Of a DNA stretch of 64,000 bases, positions 25,636-34,517 are shown one piece after another (positions within the stretch are counted from its first letter, which is position 1; every line of letters starts with the position of its first letter). The stretch covers positions 248,001 to 312,000 of the forward strand of contig NZ_CP014750.1 in the NCBI RefSeq assembly GCF_001592435.1, read 5' to 3'. The translations under genes were made by a program, and so were the position numbers. The stretch is from Thermococcus peptonophilus. Its GTDB lineage: Archaea > Methanobacteriota_B > Thermococci > Thermococcales > Thermococcaceae. The notes beneath the pieces were generated by a model. It did not search any database and was not told where the DNA came from. It was given only the letters and a program-made list of their open reading frames with translations.

Positions 25636-26424
25636 ATGATCGAAGCAGAAAACGTCCACTTCGCCTACAACGGGAAGGAAGTCCTCAGGGGCATAGACTT
25701 TGAGATGGGACAGGAAATAGTGGCACTCGTCGGGCCAAACGGAAGCGGAAAGACAACACTCGCAAAGCACTTTAACGGCCTTCTCAAGCCTTCCAAGGGA
25801 AGAATTCTCGTGGACGGCCTCGATACGAGGGAGCACACCGTTGCCGAGCTCAGCAGGCTCGTTGGCTACGTCTTCCAGAACCCAGAGCACATGTTCTTTG
25901 AGGAGACGGTTTTCAATGAAGTCGCCTTCGGCCCGAGAAACCTTGATCTGAGTGAAGAAGAAGTTGAGGAGAGGGTGAGGTGGGCGCTGAGGTCTGTCGG
26001 CCTTAGTGGGTTTGAAGAGAGAACGCCATACTCCCTTAGCGGCGGCGAAAAGCAGAGATTGGCCATAGCCTGCGTCCTTGCGATGAAGCCGAAATACCTC
26101 ATCCTTGACGAGCCGACTACTGGACTTGACGCGAGGGCAGAGGAAGAAGTGGTGAACGTTATCCGCTCCCTCCATGAGAACGGCCACGGAATACTCCTGA
26201 TAACCCACGATATGGACCTCGTCGTGAGACTGGCTGGGAGGGTTGTCCTTCTCCACAGGGGACGGAAGCTCTTCGACGGCCCGGTCGAGGAGTTTTTCAC
26301 GGCCTTTGACGTTGAGAAGTATGGCCTTGAGAGGCCTGAGGTGGTTGAGTTGGGAGAGAGACTCGGCCTTGGCTTCGTGAGGAGTATTAAAGAAATCCTC
26401 GCGAGACTGGGGGGGGAAGTGTGA
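25636..26424 (+). CDS. ecfA: ECF transporter ATP-binding subunit
   Basis: 262-aa ABC ATPase (CbiO/BioM type) energising vitamin uptake. Walker A GPNGSGKT is near residue 35, a Q-loop FQNPEHMFFEETV is typical of ECF ATPases, the signature is SLSGGEKQR, Walker B LILDEPTTGLD and the H-loop THDMD. The next gene starts within its stop codon (GTGA), so the two are coupled. Substrate is set by S components, biotin via BioY being the local one. Confidence 0.94.
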   Translation: MIEAENVHFAYNGKEVLRGIDFEMGQEIVALVGPNGSGKTTLAKHFNGLLKPSKGRILVDGLDTREHTVAELSRLVGYVFQNPEHMFFEETVFNEVAFGPRNLDLSEEEVEERVRWALRSVGLSGFEERTPYSLSGGEKQRLAIACVLAMKPKYLILDEPTTGLDARAEEEVVNVIRSLHENGHGILLITHDMDLVVRLAGRVVLLHRGRKLFDGPVEEFFTAFDVEKYGLERPEVVELGERLGLGFVRSIKEILARLGGEV

Positions 26425-27191
26425 TCGGGCAGTTCTACATCAGGAAGGAGAGCTTCATGCACTCCCTCGACCCGAGGGTCAAGATAATCGGGATGCTCCT
26501 CGGGATAATCACCCTTATGCTCTTCAATCAGCCCACCCTGCTTCTCGCTCTATTTATCGGTCTCCTCATCCTCGGAAAGGTGCTTGCCGGTGCGGACTTT
26601 TCCTACCAGTTCAGGCTTCTGAAGCCTCTCCTCCCGATAGTCCTGATAACCCTCGCTCTCTGGCCGGTGATATACAAACCACGCCTTGAGGGGTTCTTCA
26701 TCGGAATCGCGTACTCAGCGAGACTTCTCGGCTTTGCGCTCGTTACGTTCCTCCTCCTCATGACGACCACGCAGAAGGAGCTCGTCCTGGGCTTCGTCAG
26801 GCTCGGCCTTCCCTACGAGCTGGGTCTGACCTTGACCATAGCCCTCCGCTACATCCCAACCCTCTACTGGCTGGCCAGAACCATAATGGACGCCCAGAGG
26901 AGCAGGGGACTTGAACTTGACAAGGGAAACCTGCTGGTCAGGATGCGGAAGATTACCGCCGTCCTGATTCCGCTGATCGTCGCTTCCCTAAAGACTGCCC
27001 ATGAGCTGAGCATCGCCCTTGAGAGCAGGGCCTTCGGAGCGAGCAAGAAGAGGACTTTCCTAAGGGACCTTGAGATGAAGCCCAGAGACTACGCGGTTCT
27101 CGCGCTCCTTCTGGTGGGGTTTGCCCTCGCGCTCTACACCCGCTACGTCCTCGGCTTCGGGCACGTCAACCTTTACCAAGGAGGGGCTTGA
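26421..27191 (+). CDS. ecfT: ECF transporter transmembrane subunit
   Basis: 256-aa T component (BioN/CbiQ type) coupling the ATPase to S subunits. Five to six membrane segments; the ATPase-contact motifs AQRSRGLEL and ESRAFGASKKRT carry the characteristic Ala-Arg-Gly pattern. GTG start overlapping ecfA by 4 bp. Its 3' end overlaps the convergent gene by 26 bp. Confidence 0.92.
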   Translation: MIGQFYIRKESFMHSLDPRVKIIGMLLGIITLMLFNQPTLLLALFIGLLILGKVLAGADFSYQFRLLKPLLPIVLITLALWPVIYKPRLEGFFIGIAYSARLLGFALVTFLLLMTTTQKELVLGFVRLGLPYELGLTLTIALRYIPTLYWLARTIMDAQRSRGLELDKGNLLVRMRKITAVLIPLIVASLKTAHELSIALESRAFGASKKRTFLRDLEMKPRDYAVLALLLVGFALALYTRYVLGFGHVNLYQGGA

Positions 27192-27804
27192 CGAGGCCGT
27201 CAATTGGTATTGAATGGTCGCCGAGGGAGCTTACCCACTCAGGGGGAGCTTTTGATATGGTCATGTTGAGCCTGTAGTGGCCGCGGTACGAGTTCGTTCT
27301 CAGGATCAAAAGCGCATCGAGAACTTCGGGGAGCTTGAACAGGCGCGTGAACTCACCGGGATGATCAAGCTCGTTGAAAGCCACAGGAGAATGGTGGAGA
27401 ACAGCTATCAGACCCTTATCGTCCACAACCTTCCTTATCCCTAGGACGGTCTCGGAAGACGGGTTTAGTGCAGGGAAGTTCCCGACGATGAGGAGAGAAC
27501 CCTCCTCAACGAGCTCCAGCGCCGAGATGAGTTCATCGGGAGAGTAAACGCTACCTATGAGGAGCTTCGACGGGTCGGTTCCGAGCAGTGAGAGAGTCTT
27601 TGGAGAAACTAACCTGCCAGGGGCAACGACGTAGACCTTTTTATCGTCGGGACAGCCGGCGGCAAGGTAGTGGACGAATAAAACCGAGGCTAACTCATCT
27701 GTGGAAATGACCCCCGATATGGTCCCCTCGGAGAACTCCATCGGGAAGTCCTCGAAGGGTTTTACCCCGCTGGTTTCAATCGCTGGCTGGAAAAAGCCCG
27801 GCAT
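27166..27804 (-). CDS. Conserved hypothetical, RecA-like fold without Walker A
   Basis: 212-aa soluble protein. Strand-turn patterns (VYVVAPGRL, SLLIVGNFPAL, GLIAVLHH, DALLILRTN) recall a RecA/KaiC-type core, but no P-loop is visible, so ATP binding is doubtful. No ribosome binding site precedes the ATG, and CCTATAAATAG about 25 bases upstream suggests a leaderless transcript. Function unknown. Confidence 0.65.
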   Translation of the reverse strand: MPGFFQPAIETSGVKPFEDFPMEFSEGTISGVISTDELASVLFVHYLAAGCPDDKKVYVVAPGRLVSPKTLSLLGTDPSKLLIGSVYSPDELISALELVEEGSLLIVGNFPALNPSSETVLGIRKVVDDKGLIAVLHHSPVAFNELDHPGEFTRLFKLPEVLDALLILRTNSYRGHYRLNMTISKAPPEWVSSLGDHSIPIDGLVKPLLGKG

Positions 27805-27888
27805 CAATCAAACTAGGTGGAAGTTCTATTTATAGGTTGCGCCCAAAAGTCCTTTAAAGCACCAGTTCAACAAAGTCCGGTGGTTAGA

Positions 27889-28683
27889 ATGAGCGTTGAA
27901 GGGGCTGTAATTGACTTCTTTTACAGGTATTTCTGGGAACCGATGTTCACGAGGAGTGGCTACAACGCGGTTAATACCTTTGTATATGCACTCCTCTTCG
28001 GTCTGGGAGTTATCTACACATACAAATGGATAATCAAACCGCTGAAGATACCCGTGGACGAGAGGCTCTTCTGGGCCGTTACACCGATGGTCGTTTTCGG
28101 CGCAACTGTGAGGGCGCTTGTGGACGGCGGAGTCCTACCCCAGCATCCGCTCATCCTCACTCCCGGAATCTTCTTCACGGCGTTCTTCCTGATACTGCCT
28201 GCAATCTACGCCGATTCAAAGCTTGGAATGTATCCCAAGATAACCGTTGCATGGGGCACAATACTGGCGCTCTGGGCAAACTACCTCCTCGTGACCCACG
28301 CCAAAAGCTGGGAACCCTACGAGCTTACCTTACTCCACACCGCAGTCAGCTGGGGGGTTGTGCTGGCGTATTACAAGTGGAGACCCTTTGACAGGCTTTA
28401 TCTGTATCCGGTTCTGGCCCACTTCTACGATATAGCTTCAACGGTTGTTGCAATACACTTCTACGGCTACCGTGAAGTCCACTGGATTGAAAATTACCTC
28501 GTCAACTGGTTCGGTGCTTACATCTACTACCCGTGGATAACCCTGATCCTCGTTGTGGTCTATTACGCCCTGAAGGAGCTCGTGACGGACGAAGAAGAAA
28601 GGCGCTTCTGGTATCTGGCCATCTACATTCTCGGCCTCGGGCCAGCTATACGAGACCCCGCCCAGATGGTTCTCCAGCTCTGA
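27889..28683 (+). CDS. DUF63-type membrane protein
   Basis: 264-aa polytopic membrane protein with about seven hydrophobic segments. Motifs such as FGATVRALVDGG, the conserved HFYDIAST and GLGPAIRDPAQM match the archaeal DUF63 family, whose function is unknown. The ATG at 27889 follows GGTGG, which selects it over an ATG 72 bases upstream. Confidence 0.8.
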   Translation: MSVEGAVIDFFYRYFWEPMFTRSGYNAVNTFVYALLFGLGVIYTYKWIIKPLKIPVDERLFWAVTPMVVFGATVRALVDGGVLPQHPLILTPGIFFTAFFLILPAIYADSKLGMYPKITVAWGTILALWANYLLVTHAKSWEPYELTLLHTAVSWGVVLAYYKWRPFDRLYLYPVLAHFYDIASTVVAIHFYGYREVHWIENYLVNWFGAYIYYPWITLILVVVYYALKELVTDEEERRFWYLAIYILGLGPAIRDPAQMVLQL

Positions 28684-28753
28684 GTTTACAACACTTTTTC
28701 TTCCTTTATCTCCCTTCTTGAATTTCCCTGGACGAGAACAAAGAAGAGGGAAC

Positions 28754-29320
28754 TCACCGGGTTTTGTCCCAGATCTTTGAAAGGACTGCGTAGTGCCAGA
28801 CCGTAACCGCCAGCGCTCCGATGAACTCTGGTATCGCAACGCCCTTGAAAGTTCTCATGGCCCAGATAGCAAGAACCCATGCTAGAACGAACAGAACCAC
28901 CGTGAAATACAGCATTTTTCTGTTCCCCGAAAGCCCCATGCCGATGCCAGCTATCAGAAGCCCAAAGCCTGCCGTCAGGAAAAAGCCCCAGCTGACGTAA
29001 TAATGGGGCAAAGTACCCTCAGGAAAGAGGCCTATCAGAGCTAAGAAGACAAAGCCCGCTATGAGAACCCAGATTCCAGCCTTTTCAATGCTGTTCCCTG
29101 CCATATCAAGGAGGCCGAGGGCATAGTATATGGCCAGCACCGCCGTTATAACGAGCGGCACGTTGAGGAGCCAGTTGTGGGGGAGACCTATCTTGCCGAG
29201 GTCGCTTATCGCGTTGTCGGTTAACTTCCACCACGAGCGATTCACGTAGATCGCCGTGAGAATGCCGGAATAAGCAACGAGCGGAGCTATCAACCCGACC
29301 AACAACTGTGACCTTTTCAT
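28754..29320 (-). CDS. DUF998-type membrane protein
   Basis: About 188 aa with six predicted membrane segments. SDLGKIGLPHNWLLN and GLFPEGTLPHYYVSWGFF are the conserved loops of DUF998 proteins. No biochemical role is known. The ATG at 29320 is placed after GGTGATG; two earlier in-frame starts lie within or upstream of that site. Confidence 0.78.
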   Translation of the reverse strand: MKRSQLLVGLIAPLVAYSGILTAIYVNRSWWKLTDNAISDLGKIGLPHNWLLNVPLVITAVLAIYYALGLLDMAGNSIEKAGIWVLIAGFVFLALIGLFPEGTLPHYYVSWGFFLTAGFGLLIAGIGMGLSGNRKMLYFTVVLFVLAWVLAIWAMRTFKGVAIPEFIGALAVTVWHYAVLSKIWDKTR

Positions 29321-29364
29321 TCGCATCACCAAAGAGAGTTAGAACTCAAAAATTAAAAGCTTGC

Positions 29365-29666
29365 TCACTTCTCGTAGAATATCTCGTAGTGCTGGACATA
29401 CTTCTCCTTCTCAAGCAGGAACTCGTCGTCCTCCGGGTAGTACTTGACCAGTTCGGGGTTTTCTCCCGCGAACTTCTTGATGGATTCCCAAGAGTCCCAT
29501 ATCGTCACAAGCAGAAAGTGGGCCTCCTTCTCCTCCTCGTGAAGTAGAGCTTCAAAAGGCCATCGACGGAGCTGTAGTCCGGAACCGCTCGCCCTATCAA
29601 AAAGCGCTCGTAGGTGTCTCCTTTCTCCCTCGGCACGCGCCCGTGCCACAGTCTCATAATAGCCAT
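29365..29666 (-). pseudogene. ABM-type small protein, frameshifted
   Basis: The first half, MAIMRLWHGRVPREKGDTYE to KLYFTRR, and the second, EKEAHFLLVTIWDSWESIKKF to the end, lie in different frames. Together they give a protein of about 100 aa of the antibiotic-biosynthesis-monooxygenase (dimeric alpha-beta barrel) type. One base is missing between 29531 and 29532, in a GGAGGAGA repeat on the coding strand. The ATG at 29666 follows GGGTGG. It may be a true loss or a sequencing error; the rest of both halves is undamaged. Confidence 0.7.
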
Positions 29667-29719
29667 ATGTCCACCCTTAGATAGTTGAATAGGCCTGATT
29701 AAAATCTTGTGAGCCGCAC

Positions 29720-29908
29720 TCACAGGTAGTGGCTCAGCACAAATATTACAAAGCCGATGACGATTATCCCGAGCAGGAGGGCTATAGCAGTTTCGAGCTT
29801 TGAATAGTCCCCAACTTCCCCAGCTTCACGCTGATACCTCTCGTTCTTCTCCTTCGCAAGCATTTCGGAGCGCTTTACCGTTATCTGATCGGGCATCATA
29901 CGAACCAT
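29720..29908 (-). CDS. Small tail-anchored membrane protein
   Basis: 62-aa protein with a charged N-terminal half (KRSEMLAKEKNERYQREAGE) and one C-terminal membrane span (about residues 38-59, IALLLGIIVIGFVIFVL). The ATG at 29908 has GGTG seven bases upstream. It lies 53 bp before the frameshifted ABM gene on the same strand. No family recognised. Confidence 0.6.
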   Translation of the reverse strand: MVRMMPDQITVKRSEMLAKEKNERYQREAGEVGDYSKLETAIALLLGIIVIGFVIFVLSHYL

Positions 29909-30147
29909 GAGACGGCACCTATTCATTTTACACTCTGAAGGTATTTTAGGGTTTCGAATTTGGTAAGGTTAATCCTTCTGCTGCTCAATAAGAACCCCTC
30001 ATAAGATCTTGAATCCTCCCTTCAGCCAGTAAAATGATAAAGTGGTGCTGCACTCTGGTACTCGGTCTGCGTAAAGGAGTGCACGTTCGCGAAGGGGGGA
30101 TACGAAAGATAAAGAGAGCATCTGAAAAAGGTAGCAAGAAAACAAGC

Positions 30148-30945
30148 TCAGAACACCGAGTTGAGCCTTCCGCCGTCAACGGGAATCATTGAACCGTTTA
30201 TGTAGCTCCCGAGGTCGCTCGCGAGGAATGCCACGAGGTAGCCTATCTCTTCTGGTTCTCCTAGCCTTCCGAGCGGTATCGGCTTCGCGTACTCCTGGAG
30301 CGCCTCCTCAACGGTCTTGCCTTCCCTCTGGGCCCTGTCCTTTGCGAGCTGTATCATACGGTCCGTCCGGATTATGCCGGGCATTATGCCGTTGACTGTT
30401 ATTCCCTTCGGCCCGAGCTCTTTCGCGAGCGTTCTCACCAGGCCTGCCATTGAGATTCTGACCACGTTGCTTAGGGCGATGTTCGGTATCGGCTCCTTTA
30501 TTGCCACGCTTGTGGAGTAGACTACCCTCCCGAAGCCCTTCCGCTCCATAGCCGGAACGAGTGCCCTCGTGAGATAGACCGCCGGATAGAGGAGAAGCTT
30601 AACAGCCCCTTCCCAGTCCTCCATGTCCATCTCCATGAAGTAGCCGGGCTTTGGCCCGCCGGTGGAGAAGAAAAAGATGTCTGGATCACCGATGTCCCCG
30701 AGCTCCCTCACGGTTCTCTCAAGATCCTCTCTCTTGGTGAGGTCTGCCACAATGTAGCTCACCTCAACGTCGCTCTCGGCTTTTATTTTCTCCTTTGCCC
30801 TCTTCAGGTTCTCCTCGCTCCGCGAGAGGAGTATTACATCTGCCCCTGCCTTCGCCAGAACCCTCGCAACGCCGAAGCCTATGCCCTTACTTGAGGCTGT
30901 CGTGAAGGCCAGCTTTCCAGAGAGGTCTATACCAAGCACCTGCAT
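30148..30945 (-). CDS. Short-chain dehydrogenase/reductase, atypical active site
   Basis: 265-aa Rossmann protein. The nucleotide-binding loop reads TTASSKGIGFG instead of TGxxxGIG, and the catalytic YxxxK is replaced by LSNVVR, although the Ser of STS and the PGII/RTDR region remain. This matches the beta-ketoacyl-reductase-like SDR subgroup (cd05344 type) known for imperfect motifs. Substrate unknown. Start is ATG 30945 or GTG 30939; GGTGAT sits just before the GTG. It overlaps nothing and ends the local minus-strand run. Confidence 0.85.
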   Translation of the reverse strand: MQVLGIDLSGKLAFTTASSKGIGFGVARVLAKAGADVILLSRSEENLKRAKEKIKAESDVEVSYIVADLTKREDLERTVRELGDIGDPDIFFFSTGGPKPGYFMEMDMEDWEGAVKLLLYPAVYLTRALVPAMERKGFGRVVYSTSVAIKEPIPNIALSNVVRISMAGLVRTLAKELGPKGITVNGIMPGIIRTDRMIQLAKDRAQREGKTVEEALQEYAKPIPLGRLGEPEEIGYLVAFLASDLGSYINGSMIPVDGGRLNSVF

Positions 30946-30979
30946 CACCAGGAATATTAACTCTATTAAGGTAAAAAAG

Positions 30980-31795
30980 CTATACCTTAATCTCCTTCCC
31001 AACAAAGAGAGGCTCCGCAAGCTCAAAGTGTCCCTTGAGGTAGGCGTACTCATATATTCCCGTGCAGTGACCCGCGTATAGGCACTCCACGCCGAGCTCT
31101 TTAAGCCCATCAACGGCATCTTTGAGAAGGTGCTCAGGCGCTCCCCTCAGGTGAAAGCCGCCGATCAGAGCCTTTATCGGCTTTCCCGTAATCTCTATAG
31201 CATGCCGGGCTATGTTGAGTATCCCGCTGTGTCCGCAGCCCGTTATAACTGCCAAACTATCTCCAAGGTCGAGTATAAGTGCGATATCATCTTTAACGGG
31301 GTCTTTGACTTCTTTTCCGTCTTCAACAAGGTATCCAACGGCCCTGTCCCAGGTTCTCCTCTCTATCTCCCCGGAGGAGATAAAGCCCGGAAGGAACTCG
31401 AAGGGCTTTTCACTTAGGTGAAATACTGCCCCGAGGCTTTCAAGTTCTTCCTTCCTGAAGGGAATCCCTATCTCCCTCCGTCTCGGCTTTAGGGCTATTC
31501 TCCTCGCGAAGATTCCTGGATGAGCATAGACATCAAGCGGCTCGCTCCTAGCCTTGAGTAGCTCGGCCATTCCCCCGGTGTGGTCGTAGTGGCCGTGGGT
31601 TATGAAGAGGGCATCTATCGAGTCCGGATCGACACCGAGCTGGTCCATGTTGTTGAGAAGCACCCTCCCGTCCGTGCCAGCATCTACGAGAACCCTCTGG
31701 CCGTTGTGCTCTATGAGGGCAGAAAAGCCATGATAGCCGATCAGACCCTTCCTCCAGCCGGCGTGGTTTTCAAAAAGGATGGTAATGGCGGCCAT
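30980..31795 (-). CDS. Metallo-beta-lactamase-fold hydrolase
   Basis: 271-aa MBL-fold protein with the metal motif THGHYDHTGG, later TGCGHSG and GGFHL, and a C-terminal AGHCTG. This pattern is that of the MJ0301-like group (dihydropterin-aminobenzene-phosphate-synthase-like annotation). The ATG at 31795 shares one base with the stop of the upstream NifX-like gene, so both are coupled under the iron-box promoter at 32316-32354. Confidence 0.87.
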   Translation of the reverse strand: MAAITILFENHAGWRKGLIGYHGFSALIEHNGQRVLVDAGTDGRVLLNNMDQLGVDPDSIDALFITHGHYDHTGGMAELLKARSEPLDVYAHPGIFARRIALKPRRREIGIPFRKEELESLGAVFHLSEKPFEFLPGFISSGEIERRTWDRAVGYLVEDGKEVKDPVKDDIALILDLGDSLAVITGCGHSGILNIARHAIEITGKPIKALIGGFHLRGAPEHLLKDAVDGLKELGVECLYAGHCTGIYEYAYLKGHFELAEPLFVGKEIKV

Positions 31796-32295
31796 CACCA
31801 ACCGCCCCATCCATCTCCTCTGCCACCACCCATGCCGCGACCTCTTCCCATACCACCGCCTCTGCCACGGCCCATTCCTCTACCCATGCCGCGACCGTAT
31901 CCGCCGCCCATACCGCGTCCCATGCCTGGCCCCATTCCACCCTCTGGTCCGAAGACCGCGGTGGTCAGTTCTCCCCTGAGAAAAGCCTCAACGGCTTCCC
32001 TGACGGTCATGGTGGCCGGGGCTGAGACCATCTTTATGCCGGCGGCCTGGAGAACTCCAGAGGAGTTGGGGCCAAACTGGCTGGATATGACAACGTCGGC
32101 GCCCTGGTCTATGACGAACTGCGCCGCCGTAACTCCTGCTCCCCTCGGCTGTGAGTAGCCCGGATTAGGAACTACCTGAACGTTCACTATCTCCCCGTTC
32201 TCAACGTCCACGATCGTGAACGTTGGAGTTCTTCCAAAGGCAGGGTTTACTCTGTCATCGAGACCCCCAGTAATGGTTGAAACGATTATTCTCAT
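31795..32295 (-). CDS. NifX/ORP-like metal-cluster protein with Gly-Arg-Met tail
   Basis: 166-aa protein. Residues 1-120 form the dinitrogenase iron-molybdenum cofactor (NifX/NafY/Orange Protein, PF02579-type) domain: MRIIVSTITGG at the start, AFGRTPTFTIVD, ADVVISSQFGPNSSGVLQAAGIK. The tail is built from GMGRG and GRGRGG words, rich in Gly, Arg and Met. Cluster binding is inferred from the family. The ATG at 32295 follows GGGGTGAAG. It is the first gene of an operon with the MBL protein. Confidence 0.88.
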   Translation of the reverse strand: MRIIVSTITGGLDDRVNPAFGRTPTFTIVDVENGEIVNVQVVPNPGYSQPRGAGVTAAQFVIDQGADVVISSQFGPNSSGVLQAAGIKMVSAPATMTVREAVEAFLRGELTTAVFGPEGGMGPGMGRGMGGGYGRGMGRGMGRGRGGGMGRGRGMGGGRGDGWGGW

Positions 32296-32315
32296 GTTCT
32301 TCACCCCCATCAGAT

Positions 32316-32354
32316 TTAGGATAGCCTAAGTTAAAAGTCTTGTGCATATGCTCA
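32316..32354. promoter_or_regulatory. Composite operator between NifX-like gene and sufC
   Basis: TTAGGATAGCCTAA (32316-32329) differs in one place from the DtxR/IdeR core TTAGGTTAGCCTAA. It lies between the minus-strand TATA box (about 32331-32337) and the NifX-like start, as expected of a repressor site. TGTGCATATGCTCA (32341-32354) is on the other side of that TATA and upstream of the sufC TATA (about 32377-32385). Confidence 0.8.
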
Positions 32355-32419
32355 TTACACATGTATGTTCCAAAATGCTTAAAAAACGTCCCATCAACGT
32401 TACCCACGGAGGTGAGCTA

Positions 32420-33160
32420 ATGCTCAAAGTTGAGAACCTTCACGTCTCAGTTGAGAACAAAGAGATTCTAAGGGGCATAGATCTTGAAGTTAACCCGGGT
32501 GAGTTTCATGTAATCATGGGGCCAAACGGCTCAGGAAAGTCAACGCTTGCACTGACCGTTGCCGGTCATCCAAAGTACAGGGTTACAGGTGGAAAGATCA
32601 TCTTTGAGGGCAAGGACATCACCGAACTCGGCCCGGACGAGAGGGCAAAGAAGGGAATCCTGCTCGCTTTCCAGGTTCCGCCGGAGGTTGAGGGAGTTAA
32701 GATCATCGAGTTCCTTCAGCAGGTGCTCGTGGAGCTGAAGGGAATGGATTCAGCTGAGGCCTACGACCTTGTAGTTGAGAAAGCCAAGGAGCTGTGGTTC
32801 AAGGAAGAGGACCTGCACCGCTACGTGAACGTTGGCTTCTCCGGCGGTGAGAGGAAGAGGCTTGAGCTCCTCCAGGCGCTCCTCATCGAGCCGAAGCTTC
32901 TCATACTCGACGAACCAGACAGCGGCGTTGATGTGGACTCCCTCAGCATAATCAGCAGGAAGATAGAGGAACTCCACCAGCGCGGGACGGCGATACTCCT
33001 CATCACCCACTACGGCAGAATCCTCGGCCACCTCGACAGGGAGAAGCTTAGGGTTCACGTCATGAAGGACGGCAGGATCGTCAGGACCGGCTCCGGAGAG
33101 CTCGCCGACCAAATCGACCGCGAGGGCTTCGCCAAGATATTCGAGGAGGTGGGAGCATGA
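32420..33160 (+). CDS. sufC: SufC/SmsC, ABC-type ATPase of Fe-S cluster assembly
   Basis: 246-aa soluble ABC ATPase that drives cluster assembly on SufB. Walker A MGPNGSGKST, signature VGFSGGERKR, Walker B LLILDEPDSGVD with the Suf-specific DSGVD, H-loop THYGRIL. The ATG at 32420 follows GGAGGTGAG; longer upstream frames are not credible. Overlaps sufB by 4 bp. Confidence 0.95.
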   Translation: MLKVENLHVSVENKEILRGIDLEVNPGEFHVIMGPNGSGKSTLALTVAGHPKYRVTGGKIIFEGKDITELGPDERAKKGILLAFQVPPEVEGVKIIEFLQQVLVELKGMDSAEAYDLVVEKAKELWFKEEDLHRYVNVGFSGGERKRLELLQALLIEPKLLILDEPDSGVDVDSLSIISRKIEELHQRGTAILLITHYGRILGHLDREKLRVHVMKDGRIVRTGSGELADQIDREGFAKIFEEVGA

Positions 33161-34497
33161 CTGAAACTATAACAATGGCCGATGCAAAGGCCATCATCGA
33201 GAACCAGATCGAGGAGCTCGCGAGGAGGAACAAAGAGCCAGAGTGGATGACAAAGATAAGGTATAAGGGACTTGAGACCTTTGAAAAAGCCCCTCACAGG
33301 GACCCCATCATAAGTGAGGAGGAACTGCTCCAGTTCATTGCCAAACCCGAGGTTGAGGGCATCCCCGAAAAGATAGAGAGTCTCGACGACCTCCCGCCAG
33401 AGATGAAGGCTTTGCTCGACAGGCTCGGAATAGACGAGGTTGAGCAGAAATATCTAGCAGGTTTAGCTGTTCAAACAGACACTGGAGTTATCTACAACCA
33501 GTTCCTTAAGGAGTGGGAGAAGAAAGGCCTCATAGTTCTCCCGACGGAAGAGGCGGTTAGAAAGTATCCAGATATCGTTAAACAGCACTTCCTCAAACTT
33601 TTCCGTGCCGACGAGAGCAAGCTAGCAGCTTACCACACTGCAATATGGAACGGCGGAATCTTCCTTTATATAAAGGAGGGCCTAAAGGTTCCGTTCCCAC
33701 TGCATCTGTTCTTCCTCATCCAAGAGAGTGCGCTGGCACAGGCACCACATATAATCATCATCGCCGAGAAGAACACCGAGTTCCACCTGATCGAGGGCTG
33801 TACCTCACCTGTTCTTACTAGGCATTCCCTTCACCTTGATATGACCGAGGCATACTTCCACGAGGGGGCAAAGGGACAGCTCACTGTCCTCCAGAACTGG
33901 CCGGAGTACGTCCACACTAGACCGATGACGAGGGCGAAAATCGGTAAGAACGCTCGCTTCATCAACACAACGGTGACCCTCGGCTCCGGAAAGAGCAACA
34001 TAGGCGACCCGCACTACTGGGTCGAGGAGGGTGGCCACGTCGAGCTGAACGGCATAATCCTCGGCCAGAAGGACTTCTACGTTGACCTCGGCGGCAGGAT
34101 GTTCCTCCAGGGGCCAGGGGCGAGCGGGATCAACGCTAGCAAGAGCGTCATAATGGACGAGAGCAAGGTCATAACGAGGGGAGTCATAGAGGCTGACGCT
34201 CCGAAGACGAAGGGCCACATAAGCTGTGACGCCCTTCTCATGAGCGACAAGGCCGTCATGGAGACCTATCCGGGGCTTGTAAGCAGGGTAGACGATGCGG
34301 AGCTCAGTCACGAAGCGGCCATAGGCAAGATAAGGGAGGAAGAGCTGTTCTACCTCATGTCAAGAGGGCTGGACGAGGAGAAGGCCACTCAGCTCATAGT
34401 CAAGGGCTTCCTCGACCCGATGCTCAAGGACATCCCGATGGAGTTCCTCGTCGAGATAAGGAAGATAATCGAGCTTGCCGTAAGCGGGGGCATGTGA
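33157..34497 (+). CDS. sufB: SufB/SmsB, Fe-S cluster assembly scaffold
   Basis: 446-aa scaffold partner of SufC. It has the parallel beta-helix core with repeated GGHVELNG/GGRMFLQG turns, and GHISCDALLMSD carries the Cys corresponding to the conserved cluster-assembly Cys. No SufD, SufS or SufU is adjacent, so this is the two-gene archaeal SMS-type arrangement. The ATG overlaps the sufC stop (ATGA); the next gene overlaps its own stop. Confidence 0.94.
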   Translation: MTETITMADAKAIIENQIEELARRNKEPEWMTKIRYKGLETFEKAPHRDPIISEEELLQFIAKPEVEGIPEKIESLDDLPPEMKALLDRLGIDEVEQKYLAGLAVQTDTGVIYNQFLKEWEKKGLIVLPTEEAVRKYPDIVKQHFLKLFRADESKLAAYHTAIWNGGIFLYIKEGLKVPFPLHLFFLIQESALAQAPHIIIIAEKNTEFHLIEGCTSPVLTRHSLHLDMTEAYFHEGAKGQLTVLQNWPEYVHTRPMTRAKIGKNARFINTTVTLGSGKSNIGDPHYWVEEGGHVELNGIILGQKDFYVDLGGRMFLQGPGASGINASKSVIMDESKVITRGVIEADAPKTKGHISCDALLMSDKAVMETYPGLVSRVDDAELSHEAAIGKIREEELFYLMSRGLDEEKATQLIVKGFLDPMLKDIPMEFLVEIRKIIELAVSGGM

Positions 34498-34517
34498 GCC
34501 CCCTTCCGGTGTCTTTT

